DNA from: Pseudomonas grandcourensis
GTDB lineage: Bacteria; Pseudomonadota; Gammaproteobacteria; Pseudomonadales; Pseudomonadaceae
Reading direction: 5' to 3'
Length of the DNA stretch: 64,000 nt
Assembly: GCF_039909015.1 (NCBI RefSeq)
Contig: NZ_CP150919.1
Coordinates: 5,990,501-6,054,500, forward strand
Positions 38,766 through 47,372 of this stretch are shown in pieces. Under the pieces are notes generated by a model. The model did no database searches. It saw only the letters and a program-made list of their open reading frames with translations, and was not told where the DNA came from. The position numbers and the translations under genes were made by a program. Positions within the stretch are counted from its first letter, which is position 1. Every line of letters starts with the position of its first letter.

Positions 38766-40037
38766 TCAGACCGGCTCCTGTCCGCGCAGCTGCCCGTCGC
38801 CGACCACGATGTACTTCTCGCAGGTCAGTCCTTCGAGGCCCACCGGGCCGCGGGCGTGCAGCTTATCAGTAGAAATGCCGATCTCGGCACCCAATCCGTA
38901 TTCGAAACCATCGGCGAAGCATGTCGGGGTGTTGATCATCACCGACGAGGAGTCGACTTCAGCCACGAAACGCCGGGTGTCGCCCTGGTGTTCGCTGACA
39001 ATCGAATCGGTGTGGTGGGAGCCGTAATGATTGATGTGCTCGATGGCCTGTTCCAGTCCGTCGACCACGCGGATCGACAGAATCGCCGCCAGATACTCGG
39101 TGTTCCAGTCTTCCTCGGTGGCCGGCACGGCATCGATGATCGCCCGGGTGCGCTCGCAACCGCGCAGTTCGACGCCTTTTTCACGGAACTGGGCCGCCAT
39201 CGCCGGCAGGAAATCCTTGGCGACGGTTTGATCGACCAGCAGCGTTTCCATGGCACCGCAGATGCCATAACGGTAAGTCTTGGCATTGAACGCGATGCGC
39301 TGGGCCTTGGCCAGGTCGGCGTGCTCACTCACGTAAACGTGGCAGATGCCGTCCAGGTGCTTGATCACCGGGACGCGGGCGTCACGGCTCACGCGCTCGA
39401 TCAGGCCACGGCCGCCGCGCGGTACGATGACATCGACGTACTCAGGCATGGTGATCAGCGCGCCGACGGCAGCGCGGTCCGTGGTTTCGACCACTTGCAC
39501 CACCGCAGCAGGCAGATCGGCCTCGGCCAGGCCACGCTGAATGCAAGCGGCGATGGCGCGATTGGAATGAATCGCCTCGGAACCGCCACGCAGGATGGTC
39601 GCGTTACCGGATTTCAGGCACAGGCTCGCGGCATCGATGGTCACGTTCGGCCGCGACTCGTAGATGATTCCGATAACGCCCAATGGCACGCGCATCTTGC
39701 CGACCTGAATACCGGACGGACGGAAGCTCATGTCGCGGATCGCGCCGACCGGGTCCGGCAGGGCTGCAACCTGACGCAGGCCGACGATCATGCCGTCGAT
39801 ACGCGCCGGGGTCAGCGCCAGACGTTCGAGCAGGGCCGGCTCAAGACCATTGGCGCGACCGGCGGCCAAATCCTGTTCATTGGCCGCCGTCAGCTCGGCG
39901 CGGGCAGCGTCCAGCGCATTGGCGGCGGCCTGCAGGGCGCGGTTTTTCTGCGCGGTACTGGCACGGCCGATCACGCGGGAAGCTTCGCGGGCAGCGCGAC
40001 CCAGGCGGGTCATGTAGTCAAGAACGGACTCAGTCAT
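38766..40037 (-). CDS. proA: Gamma-glutamyl phosphate reductase
   Basis: A 423-residue enzyme of the aldehyde dehydrogenase superfamily that reduces glutamyl-5-phosphate in proline synthesis. Catalytic C260 is in [15 protein letters not shown]. Other conserved parts are [18 protein letters not shown] (about 120-137) and [14 protein letters not shown] 40037 (MTESVLDYM) is chosen; the open frame runs further upstream without conservation. It heads the leftward cluster. proB is not in the window. Confidence 0.96.
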   Translation of the reverse strand: MTESVLDYMTRLGRAAREASRVIGRASTAQKNRALQAAANALDAARAELTAANEQDLAAGRANGLEPALLERLALTPARIDGMIVGLRQVAALPDPVGAIRDMSFRPSGIQVGKMRVPLGVIGIIYESRPNVTIDAASLCLKSGNATILRGGSEAIHSNRAIAACIQRGLAEADLPAAVVQVVETTDRAAVGALITMPEYVDVIVPRGGRGLIERVSRDARVPVIKHLDGICHVYVSEHADLAKAQRIAFNAKTYRYGICGAMETLLVDQTVAKDFLPAMAAQFREKGVELRGCERTRAIIDAVPATEEDWNTEYLAAILSIRVVDGLEQAIEHINHYGSHHTDSIVSEHQGDTRRFVAEVDSSSVMINTPTCFADGFEYGLGAEIGISTDKLHARGPVGLEGLTCEKYIVVGDGQLRGQEPV

Positions 40038-40085
40038 GGTCTGGCGTGGTCTTTGATTAGGTCTTGGTAAAGAGTAAAGCGACAG

Positions 40086-40091
40086 ATTATA
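40086..40091 (-). promoter_or_regulatory. Probable -10 box ahead of proA
   Basis: The minus strand reads TATAAT here, about 50 bp before the proA start codon. The -35 region 17 bp upstream is weak (TGTTAG-like). This would be the main promoter of the proA-to-lipA block. Confidence 0.4.
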
Positions 40092-40226
40092 GCTGTCGCG
40101 CCCACTGACTAACAGCGGTGACGGGCGGATGGTCGAAATGGAGGGCAATTTGCCGATGTTCAGCCGGGATTAAGCTGCAAATTGTTATCATCACGACTCA
40201 TTCAGCCCTGACAAATGCCGGTCATC

Positions 40227-40925
40227 ATGTCCAACCTGACTGTTCGAGCGTCCGCTGTGAGCCTGCCCACGGGCCTCCCGGACGCGTTTTTCGACCGTGA
40301 CGCGCAAATTCTGGCCCGGGATTTACTGGGCAAAGTCATTCGCCATCGGGTTGGCGACCTGTGGCTCAGCGCCCGGATCATCGAAACCGAAGCCTATTAC
40401 TGTGCAGAAAAGGGTAGCCACGCGTCCCTCGGCTACACAGAAAAGCGTAAGGCTTTGTTTCTGGATGGCGGCCACATCTATATGTATTACGCCCGGGGCG
40501 GCGATTCACTGAACTTCAGTGCCCAGGGGCCGGGTAACGCCGTGCTGATCAAGTCCGCCTACCCGTGGGTCGATCAATTGAGCGGGCCGGGCAGCCTGGC
40601 ACAGATGCTATTGAACAATCCCGATGCCCAGGGCCGCCCTCGCCCGTCACAAAAGCTCTGCGCCGGGCAAACCCTGCTGTGCAAGGCACTGGGCCTGAAA
40701 GTACCGGTGTGGGACGCCAAACGCTTCGATCATGAAGTGCTGCTGGTAGAGCACGTTGGGCAGACGCCCGCACACATCATCCAGACTACACGCCTGGGCA
40801 TCCCCCACGGGCGCGATGAACACCTGATGTATCGCTTTGTCGATGCTGCCTACGCGGCTTACTGCACGCGCAACCCGCTACGACGAGGCCAGGTCGAAGG
40901 TCGCGATTATTTTGTGCTGCCCTGA
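40227..40925 (+). CDS. 3-methyladenine DNA glycosylase (AAG/MPG family)
   Basis: A 232-residue base-excision repair enzyme that removes alkylated purines such as 3-methyladenine. Family motifs are LARDLLGKVIRH, the catalytic IIETEAYY, and HIYMYYARGGDSLNFSAQ. The C-terminal NPLRRGQVEGRDYF is also conserved. ATG 40227 (MSNLTVRAS) is used; ATG 40215 is equally possible, as neither has a strong ribosome site. It is divergent from proA. Confidence 0.9.
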   Translation: MSNLTVRASAVSLPTGLPDAFFDRDAQILARDLLGKVIRHRVGDLWLSARIIETEAYYCAEKGSHASLGYTEKRKALFLDGGHIYMYYARGGDSLNFSAQGPGNAVLIKSAYPWVDQLSGPGSLAQMLLNNPDAQGRPRPSQKLCAGQTLLCKALGLKVPVWDAKRFDHEVLLVEHVGQTPAHIIQTTRLGIPHGRDEHLMYRFVDAAYAAYCTRNPLRRGQVEGRDYFVLP

Positions 40926-40956
40926 AATCGATCCGGATTTTGAAACTGAAGGAATC

Positions 40957-41050
40957 CCCTGTGGGAGCGAGCCTGCTCGCGATGAGGTCAGCACAATCAA
41001 CAACACTGCTGACTCAAAGTGCGCTATCGCGAGCAGGCTCGCTCCTACAA
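40957..41050. repeat. REP-type inverted pair, family B
   Basis: CCTGTGGGAGCGAGCCTGCTCGCGAT is mirrored by ATCGCGAGCAGGCTCGCTCCTACA, with about 45 bp between. It lies between the glycosylase gene and the DedA-PAP2 gene. Confidence 0.85.
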
Positions 41051-41083
41051 GTAGAAAATTGAACATTTGATGGAGTGGTTTTT

Positions 41084-42400
41084 ATGGGCCCATGGCTCGA
41101 TAGCGTGACCGGATGGCTGGCGGTCAACCCGCAATGGCTGGCAGCAGCGGTATTCATCGTGGCCTTTGTGGAATGTCTGGCGATTGCCGGGCTGATCGTT
41201 CCCGGCACGGTGTTGCTGTTCGCCGTGGCGGTACTGGCAGGCAGCGGTGCGTTGCCGCTGAGTGAAACCTTGCTTCTGGGCTTCCTTGCCGGTGTGTTGG
41301 GTGACGTGGTTTCGTATTTCCTTGGACGGCATTTTCATCAGAACATCCGGCGCCTGCCCGGTTTGCGCCATCACCCGGAATGGATTGCCGGGGCCGAGGC
41401 CTATTTCCAGAGGTATGGCACCGCCAGCCTGCTGGTCGGGCGTTTTATCGGGCCATTGCGGCCGATGCTGCCCATGGTCGCCGGCATGTGCGACATGCCC
41501 TTCCCACGCTTCATCGCCGTCAGCCTGCTGGCCGGTGCCGGCTGGTCGGTGGCTTATCTGCTGCCAGGCTGGGCTACCGGCGCAGCCATTCGCCTGCCGT
41601 TGCCTGAAGGTTTCTGGACTCAGGCCGGGATCGTTGCCGGCAGCATTGCGGTCATGGTGGGGTTGAGCGCCACCAGCAGCTTGCGCCAGCATCGCAGGGC
41701 TACAGCGTTGATCGCTGGCATGAGCTTTCTCATTCTGACGGGATTGTTCATCGGCTATCCGCACCTTGGCGCCCTCGATCAAGGGCTGATGACCCTGGTG
41801 CAGGAGCATCGCAATCCAATGCTCGATGAGGTGGCGGTGGTTTTCACACTGATCGGTGAATTCCGCAACATGCTGTTGTTCAGCGTACTGCTGACAGGTT
41901 TGCTGCTGCTGATGCGCCAATGGCGCCCTGCGATCTTCACCGGAAGCACCCTGCTCTGCACGGCATTGGCGAACACCGCGACCAAATACTTCTTTGCCCG
42001 AGTGCGCCCTGAAGTGCTGAGTGACCCACTGACCAGCTACAGCATGCCCAGTGGCCACGCGTCTGGCTCTTTTGCGCTGTTCCTGACCCTCGCCGTACTG
42101 GCCGGCCGTGGACAACCGCCACGGATGCGTCTGACCTGGTTATTGGTGGGCTGCCTGCCCGCAATGGCGATTGCGCTTTCGCGGGTTTACCTCGGAGCGC
42201 ATTGGCCGACGGATGTATTGGCCGGCGCAATGCTTGCGGCGTGCGTCTGCGCGGCGAGCCTGTGGCTGATCCAGCGCAATGAACCGCTCAACGCCTTGCC
42301 TCCCAAGGTCTGGTGGCTGGTGCTCCCTGCCTTGGTGGCATTGTTCGGTTTCTTCGTGTTGCGGCATTTGCCCCATACGATGTTGCGGTATGCGTACTAG
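41084..42400 (+). CDS. DedA/PAP2 fusion membrane protein
   Basis: A 438-residue two-part membrane protein. The N-terminal half (about 1-185) is a DedA-family domain, with VECLAIAGLIVPGTVLLFAV and the re-entrant GRFIGPLRPMLPMVAG motif. The C-terminal half (about 215-420) is a PAP2-type phosphatase, with KYFFARVRP, PSGHASG and SRVYLGAHWPTDVLAG, the three acid-phosphatase motifs, all intact. DedA proteins can flip undecaprenyl-phosphate or phospholipid, and PAP2 enzymes can dephosphorylate undecaprenyl-pyrophosphate, so carrier-lipid recycling is a reasonable guess. ATG 41084 has GGAG 8 nt upstream. Confidence 0.9.
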   Translation: MGPWLDSVTGWLAVNPQWLAAAVFIVAFVECLAIAGLIVPGTVLLFAVAVLAGSGALPLSETLLLGFLAGVLGDVVSYFLGRHFHQNIRRLPGLRHHPEWIAGAEAYFQRYGTASLLVGRFIGPLRPMLPMVAGMCDMPFPRFIAVSLLAGAGWSVAYLLPGWATGAAIRLPLPEGFWTQAGIVAGSIAVMVGLSATSSLRQHRRATALIAGMSFLILTGLFIGYPHLGALDQGLMTLVQEHRNPMLDEVAVVFTLIGEFRNMLLFSVLLTGLLLLMRQWRPAIFTGSTLLCTALANTATKYFFARVRPEVLSDPLTSYSMPSGHASGSFALFLTLAVLAGRGQPPRMRLTWLLVGCLPAMAIALSRVYLGAHWPTDVLAGAMLAACVCAASLWLIQRNEPLNALPPKVWWLVLPALVALFGFFVLRHLPHTMLRYAY

Positions 42401-42409
42401 ATAAAGCAG

Positions 42410-42483
42410 AAGATCGCAGCCTTCAATCGCGCCTACATGAAAGGGGGGGTGGCCCTGCAGGAGCAATCAAAGGCTGCGACTTT
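42410..42483. repeat. Degenerate REP pair, family C
   Basis: AGATCGCAGCCTTC at the left and AAAGGCTGCGACTTT at the right form a recognisable but decayed inverted pair just after the DedA-PAP2 gene. Confidence 0.6.
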
Positions 42484-42593
42484 CCAAAAATGCCAGGCAA
42501 ACAACTTTTCGGCGATTCACCCAATCACTGCAGGTCAACTAATAACCGCCTCCACACTAAACAACAACGACTCCTGATGACTTATATTAAATC

Positions 42594-42962
42594 TCACCCC
42601 CCAAACGGAAAGCTTGGCAAATTCGCGTCATCAACACCACGATATTTCGCAATGGCTGTATCGGCATGTTTGGCAACCTGACCAGCGATGACGACATAGT
42701 CTTCCAACTTCCAACGAACTTCCGTAGAGAACTTGATCATCGCCTCCCCCACATAATCATCCCAGAGTCGTTGCTCAAAACTATCGCGGCCGGCATTCAA
42801 ACCCGAGCGCCGCACCAGAATCAACGCATTGGCCGCATTCGCAGCCGAGTCCGCCGCAAACTCGACTTCGGCCTGCGGTGTTTTTGCAAAAACATACCGG
42901 ACCATGATCCGGGAAAAACACACCCCCCACAACGCACGCTCATCGCCACTTAAATTTCTCAT
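42594..42962 (-). CDS. Orphan hypothetical protein in an AT-rich patch
   Basis: A 122-residue soluble protein I cannot assign to a family. Residues 30-65 are Ala-rich and probably helical; no signal peptide or membrane helix is seen. A good ribosome site, AGGA 7 nt before ATG 42962, and a well-spaced promoter at 43010-43038 argue that it is expressed. Its codons and flanks are clearly less GC-rich than the neighbours, suggesting transfer or a recent origin. It lies alone between the DedA-PAP2 gene and a LON-N protein gene and appears complete. Function unknown. Confidence 0.7.
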   Translation of the reverse strand: MRNLSGDERALWGVCFSRIMVRYVFAKTPQAEVEFAADSAANAANALILVRRSGLNAGRDSFEQRLWDDYVGEAMIKFSTEVRWKLEDYVVIAGQVAKHADTAIAKYRGVDDANLPSFPFGG

Positions 42963-43009
42963 TAAATAATCCTTTATATTTGCAATACCCGCTTCATGCA
43001 GGCATATAA

Positions 43010-43038
43010 AATATAACCACTCAAACTTTTCAGATCAA
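43010..43038 (-). promoter_or_regulatory. Sigma-70 promoter of the orphan gene
   Basis: On the minus strand TTGATC (43033-43038) and TATATT (43010-43015) are 17 bp apart, about 48 bp before ATG 42962. Both boxes match the consensus at four or five of six positions. Confidence 0.6.
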
Positions 43039-43186
43039 GACAATCCACTCTCTACACTTATTAAAAATCAATACGAAGACCAACCAGACAAACCGACCAC
43101 AACAACCATAAATAACAAACTTATAACTTGAAACCTCAACCAACCAACGACACCAGGCCGAACACTCTACGGTTTGCGTTTACTAA

Positions 43187-43777
43187 TCAGGTAAACAACT
43201 CCCCCTGCAACTCATCCAGCAACGCCTGAATCGCATCCAGTCGTTGCTGCGGATCGTCGAGTTGCAGCAGGTCGATCTTGTCCAGTTCAGCGAAAGGCAA
43301 CAGATACGCCAACTGATTGGCCAGTGACTGCTGGCCGGTCGCTTCGGTGCCCATGTTCAAGGCTTCAACCATCGGGTGTTCCGCCAGGGCCTTGAGCAAG
43401 GCCACCAGGTCGGCGTCCTCATCCTGCAGTGGCTGCTCGGGTTCGTCTTCCAGCCACTCGACTTCGGCGACGGTCAACTGATCGCGCTGGACTTCCGTTC
43501 GCAACACGTGGAAACGCCGCCCGCCCTGAACCCGAATCCCCAGCAGGCCGTTGTCCTGCTGTTTGAAATCGGTGATCAGCGCCTCGCACCCGACCAGGGC
43601 GTAACCCGCCGGGGCAATCCCGACTTCCTCGCCATCGAGGATGCACACCACGCCGAAGCCGCCGCCCTGCTTCATGCAGCGGCCGATCATGTCCAGATAG
43701 CGCGCTTCGAAGATCTGCAAGTCGAGGATGCAGCCTGGAAACAGCACTGTATTGAGCGGAAAAAGCGGCAGACTCAT
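43187..43777 (-). CDS. LON N-terminal (substrate-binding) domain protein
   Basis: A 196-residue cytosolic protein made only of the LON_substr_bdg domain, without the ATPase and protease parts of Lon. The start MSLPLFPLNTVLFPGCILDL and the motif EARYLDMIGRCMKQG are characteristic. ATG 43777 is preferred over 43783 because TAAGGAA is then 6 nt upstream. The role of such stand-alone LON-N proteins is unsettled; substrate recognition is inferred from the domain. It lies 10 bp after lrgB on the same strand. Confidence 0.88.
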   Translation of the reverse strand: MSLPLFPLNTVLFPGCILDLQIFEARYLDMIGRCMKQGGGFGVVCILDGEEVGIAPAGYALVGCEALITDFKQQDNGLLGIRVQGGRRFHVLRTEVQRDQLTVAEVEWLEDEPEQPLQDEDADLVALLKALAEHPMVEALNMGTEATGQQSLANQLAYLLPFAELDKIDLLQLDDPQQRLDAIQALLDELQGELFT

Positions 43778-43787
43778 AGACATTTCC

Positions 43788-44504
43788 TTACACCACCATC
43801 GACACCGCCAACGGCAGGAACACCGCCGTGGCCACACCCATCAGGCTCATCGCCAGCGCCGCGAAGGCGCCGCACTCTTCACTTTCCTGCAACGCCACCG
43901 ACGTGCCGACCGCGTGGGCCGTCATTCCCAGCGCCATGCCCCTGGCTTCCGGACTGTGCACGCCGAGACGGGTCAACAACGCCGGGCCGAAAATCGCGCC
44001 GATCACACCGGTAATCAAGACGAACACCGCTGCCAGCGCCGCGACACCACCGATCTGCTCAGCCACCAACATGGCGATAGGCGAGGTCACCGATTTCGGT
44101 GCCATGGTCATCAGGATCATGTGCTCGGCACCAAACGACCAGCCCAGCAACACGCCCATCCCCGTGGCCACCACCCCGCCTATCACCAGCGTAGTAAATA
44201 TCGGCCAGAACAACTGCCGAATCCGTCGCAGGTTGAGATAAAGCGGCACCGCCAGCGCGACAGTGGCCGGGCCGAGCAGGATGCTCAGGATCTCGGTGCT
44301 CTTGCGGTACTCGGCGTAGGTCAGGCCGCAGCCCACCAGCACGCCGATCACCAGCAACATGGAGACCAACACCGGCTGCAAAAAGATCCATCGGGTTTTC
44401 TCGAATGCCGCCAGGACGAGTTGATAGGCGCCAAGGGTAATGCCGATACCAAACAAGGGATGATGAATCACCGACGTCCAGGCGCCGTGCCAGTCGAAGA
44501 TCAT
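43788..44504 (-). CDS. lrgB: LrgB-family membrane protein
   Basis: A 238-residue polytopic membrane protein of the LrgB/CidB family. Signature parts are ILLGPATVALAVPLYLN, TMAPKSVTSPIAM and MTAHAVGTSVALQE. In Staphylococcus the LrgAB pair modulates murein hydrolase activity in a holin/antiholin-like way; in other bacteria LrgAB-type proteins are also linked to pyruvate or glycolate transport. Which applies here cannot be told. Its ATG overlaps the lrgA stop (ATGA). Confidence 0.9.
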   Translation of the reverse strand: MIFDWHGAWTSVIHHPLFGIGITLGAYQLVLAAFEKTRWIFLQPVLVSMLLVIGVLVGCGLTYAEYRKSTEILSILLGPATVALAVPLYLNLRRIRQLFWPIFTTLVIGGVVATGMGVLLGWSFGAEHMILMTMAPKSVTSPIAMLVAEQIGGVAALAAVFVLITGVIGAIFGPALLTRLGVHSPEARGMALGMTAHAVGTSVALQESEECGAFAALAMSLMGVATAVFLPLAVSMVV

Positions 44505-44863
44505 TGGTTGTCCTCGGAGTGAGCGTGACGCTTGACCATGCGCTGCATCAGCACCCCGGCGAAGGCCATCGAAAGCAGCAGCGACAACACCAGTGCACCG
44601 ACAATGGCCCAGAAGTCAGCCGCGATGTCAGCGGCGTAGACCATCACGCCCACGGCCGGCGGCACCAGCAACAGCGGCAGGTAGCGCAGCAGGCTGCCGG
44701 CCGCCAGGTTCAGCGGCTCGCCGACCTGTCCGCGACAGATGAGGTACACCAGTAACAGCAGCAACCCCACAATCGGCCCCGGCAGCACCGGCAAGAACAA
44801 ATGATTGATCGCAGTGCCGAGCAATTGGAACAGCACCAGCCACGTCAGGCCCCGTAACAACAT
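44501..44863 (-). CDS. lrgA: LrgA/CidA-family holin-like membrane protein
   Basis: A 120-residue protein with four transmembrane helices and the family motif LFLPVLPGPIVGLLLLLVYL (about 25-44). ATG 44863 has GGAG 7 nt upstream; a TTG one codon earlier is less likely. The polar C terminus (QRMVKRHAHSED) is cytoplasmic. It is the first gene of the lrgA-lrgB-LON-N unit. Confidence 0.9.
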   Translation of the reverse strand: MLLRGLTWLVLFQLLGTAINHLFLPVLPGPIVGLLLLLVYLICRGQVGEPLNLAAGSLLRYLPLLLVPPAVGVMVYAADIAADFWAIVGALVLSLLLSMAFAGVLMQRMVKRHAHSEDNQ

Positions 44864-45056
44864 CAAAGTTCTCCCGCAAAATCCGTCACCCGCATTGGCC
44901 GGGCATTATAAGCATGCTCGCGCTATAGACCGGCATTCGCCAAAAGCATGGTCAGTTGACCGGAGCGTTTGGTCATGTTGATCTAAAGTGGTAAGCCGGG
45001 AGGTCAGATCCCCGCAAGCCAAAACCATAAAACCGATGAACCCAAGGAGAGTCTCA

Positions 45057-45512
45057 ATGCCCTATGTTCCAGTTGCAGAGCTCAAAGATTATGTCGGCAA
45101 GGAACTTGGACGTTCCGAATGGCTCACCATCGATCAGGACCGCATCAACCTGTTCGCCGAAGCCACAGGGGATTTTCAGTTCATCCACGTCGACCCGGTC
45201 AAGGCCGCGCAAACGCCATTTGGCAGCACCATCGCTCACGGCTTCCTGTCGCTGTCGCTGATCCCGAAACTGATGGAAGACATCCTCGTCATGCCCGAAG
45301 GCTTGAAGATGGTGGTCAACTACGGCCTCGACAGCGTGCGCTTCATCCAGCCGGTCAAGGTCAACTCGAAAGTGCGCCTGAAGGTCGACCTGACCGAAGT
45401 CATCGAGAAGAAACCCGGCCAGTGGCTACTCAAGGCCACCACCACCCTGGAAATCGAAGGTTCGGACAAACCGGCGTACATCGCCGAACCCCTGTCCCTG
45501 TGCTTCGTATAA
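45057..45512 (+). CDS. MaoC-like (R)-specific enoyl-CoA hydratase family protein
   Basis: A 151-residue hot-dog-fold protein. The hydratase motif is present, with D39 and H44 in TGDFQFIHVDPVKA followed by STIAHGFLSLSL. Such enzymes hydrate trans-2-enoyl-CoA to the (R)-3-hydroxy form. AAGGAGA precedes ATG 45057. The gene is divergent from lrgA and 114 bp ahead of the MORN/C13 gene; the natural substrate is unknown. Confidence 0.9.
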   Translation: MPYVPVAELKDYVGKELGRSEWLTIDQDRINLFAEATGDFQFIHVDPVKAAQTPFGSTIAHGFLSLSLIPKLMEDILVMPEGLKMVVNYGLDSVRFIQPVKVNSKVRLKVDLTEVIEKKPGQWLLKATTTLEIEGSDKPAYIAEPLSLCFV

Positions 45513-45626
45513 ACCGTCCCGGATGCGAAGCAGCTCATGCTGTTTCGCGCCATCTGGCGGCACCTCGCCCTGTATAAGGTCACATAGCTGCGGCATACTC
45601 CCTCGCCTAATTGCCCGGAATCCGCT

Positions 45627-47345
45627 ATGCGCCCACTTGCACTCCTTGCCTTGACCCTGATGCTCACCGCTTGCGGCGACGGCGAATCGCCATTGCCTCC
45701 TGACGCACGCCTGCCGGACGGCGGACGCTATCGCGGTGACCTGGTCAATGGCCTGCTGCAAGGCAAGGGGCGTATCGACTACCCGAATGGCAGCTGGTAC
45801 GCCGGCGAGTTCGACAAGGGCCAGTGGCAAGGCCAGGGCGAATGGCATGGCAGCAATGGCGAAGTCTATCGCGGGCAGTTCAATCAGGGACTGTTCGACG
45901 GCCAAGGGGCGCTGACCACCAATGCCAGCAGCTACAGCGGCGGCTTCAAGGCCGGCCGACGCAACGGCGAAGGCACCCTCAAAGAAAATGGCATGAGCTA
46001 TCGCGGGGAGTTCAAGGCCGATCAATACGCCGGCCTGGGTCGCCTCGAACTCGAAGACGGCAGCTCCTATCAGGGCCTGTTCGCCCACGGCAAACCCAAT
46101 GGCGAAGGACAGCGCGGCGACGGCAACGGCAATCAGTTCACCGGGCACTTCGTCGACGGCCAGCTGGAAGGCAACGGGACTTTCAACAGCGCCGACGGCG
46201 ACATGTATGTCGGCGGCTTCAAGAACAATCAACTGCACGGCAAAGGCCGCTACGAAAACGCCGACGGCGATGTCTGGCTGGGCCAGTTCAAGGAAGGCTC
46301 GCTGAACGGCAAGGGCGAGTTGATCGGCACTGACGGCAGCCACTACATCGGCCAGTTCAATGACTGGCGCTTTTCCGGCCAGGGCCGCCTGAACCTGTCC
46401 GATGGCAGCTTTTACACCGGCCAGTTCGACAACGACAGCTACCAGGGGCGCGGCACATTGGTGTTGACCGACGGCACCGTGCTCAGCGGCACCTGGATCA
46501 ATGGCCAGCGTGTACGCGACGCCGAGGGCAAACTACTGCCCGACACCCTTGAGCTCGGCCTGCTGGCCCAGGGACGCCTGCTCGACGCGGCGCTGACCAA
46601 CGTTCCACCCTCGACCCCGGCGGTGGAGCTGTATTCATTGACCCTGGGTGGCGATGGCAAGCAAAGCGTGTTTCTGCGCGAATCAGACTACGTCGCCAAC
46701 ATGCTCAGCACCCGTTTCGGCACCTTTGGCCAGATTCGCCTGGTGAACCATCGCGACCACCTCGCCGACCGCCCGATGGCTACCCGGGAAAACTTGCGCC
46801 GGGCTGCCCTGACGCTGGCCGAACGCAGCGGTCCGGAAGATCTGATTTTCATCTACCTGACCAGCCACGGCACCAGCGAACACGAGCTGGTGCTGGACCA
46901 GCCACGCATGGAATTGGCCGATCTGCCGGCCGACGAATTGGCCGCTGTTCTCGCCCCCCTGAAAAACCGCGACAAGATCATCGTGATTTCGTCCTGCTAC
47001 TCCGGCGGATTCATTCCCGCCCTCAAGGATGAACGGACCCTGATCATGACGGCCTCGCGGGCCGACCGAGTGTCCTTCGGTTGCTCGGAGGAAGCCAACT
47101 TCACTTACTTCGGCGACGCCCTGTTCGCCCAGGCCCTGAACCAGACCGATGACCTGGAACAAGCCTTCAAACTGGCCAAGGCCACTGTCGCCGAACGTGA
47201 GCTGGCGGACGGTTTCGAAGCGTCCGAACCACAGATCTGGGCACCGAAAACCGTGCTCTCGCATTGGCAGTTACTGCGCAAACAGCAGGCACGAAAAGCC
47301 CTGCAAAGTGCGTCCATGGAAAGCAAGGATGCAAACAGCAACTAA
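45627..47345 (+). CDS. MORN-repeat lipoprotein with C13 (legumain-like) peptidase domain
   Basis: A 572-residue envelope lipoprotein. The lipobox is LTAC with C16. Residues 35-297 hold about eleven MORN repeats of roughly 23 residues plus a partial one; each is of the form YxGxFxxGxxxGxGxxxxxDGS. Residues about 325-545 form a peptidase C13 (clan CD, caspase-like) domain with the His-Cys dyad H414 (YLTSHGTSEHE) and C457 (VISSCYSGGF), spaced as in that clan, and both residues are intact. Legumain-type enzymes cut after Asn or Asp; the substrate here is unknown. The next gene starts 27 bp downstream and may be co-transcribed. No immunity or effector partner is visible. Confidence 0.88.
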   Translation: MRPLALLALTLMLTACGDGESPLPPDARLPDGGRYRGDLVNGLLQGKGRIDYPNGSWYAGEFDKGQWQGQGEWHGSNGEVYRGQFNQGLFDGQGALTTNASSYSGGFKAGRRNGEGTLKENGMSYRGEFKADQYAGLGRLELEDGSSYQGLFAHGKPNGEGQRGDGNGNQFTGHFVDGQLEGNGTFNSADGDMYVGGFKNNQLHGKGRYENADGDVWLGQFKEGSLNGKGELIGTDGSHYIGQFNDWRFSGQGRLNLSDGSFYTGQFDNDSYQGRGTLVLTDGTVLSGTWINGQRVRDAEGKLLPDTLELGLLAQGRLLDAALTNVPPSTPAVELYSLTLGGDGKQSVFLRESDYVANMLSTRFGTFGQIRLVNHRDHLADRPMATRENLRRAALTLAERSGPEDLIFIYLTSHGTSEHELVLDQPRMELADLPADELAAVLAPLKNRDKIIVISSCYSGGFIPALKDERTLIMTASRADRVSFGCSEEANFTYFGDALFAQALNQTDDLEQAFKLAKATVAERELADGFEASEPQIWAPKTVLSHWQLLRKQQARKALQSASMESKDANSN

Positions 47346-47372
47346 GCTGAACAGTATCAAGGGAGAAACACT

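Noticed and set aside
43060..43110. Tiny minus-strand frame starting MVVVVGLSGWSS in the AT-rich patch
   Set aside because: It has only 13 codons and lacks a ribosome site.
45627..47345. Reading the C13 protein as a defence caspase with a gasdermin-like partner
   Set aside because: It is a lipoprotein in core synteny, with no pore-forming, sensor or nuclease gene nearby. Neighbours are a hydratase and an oxidoreductase.
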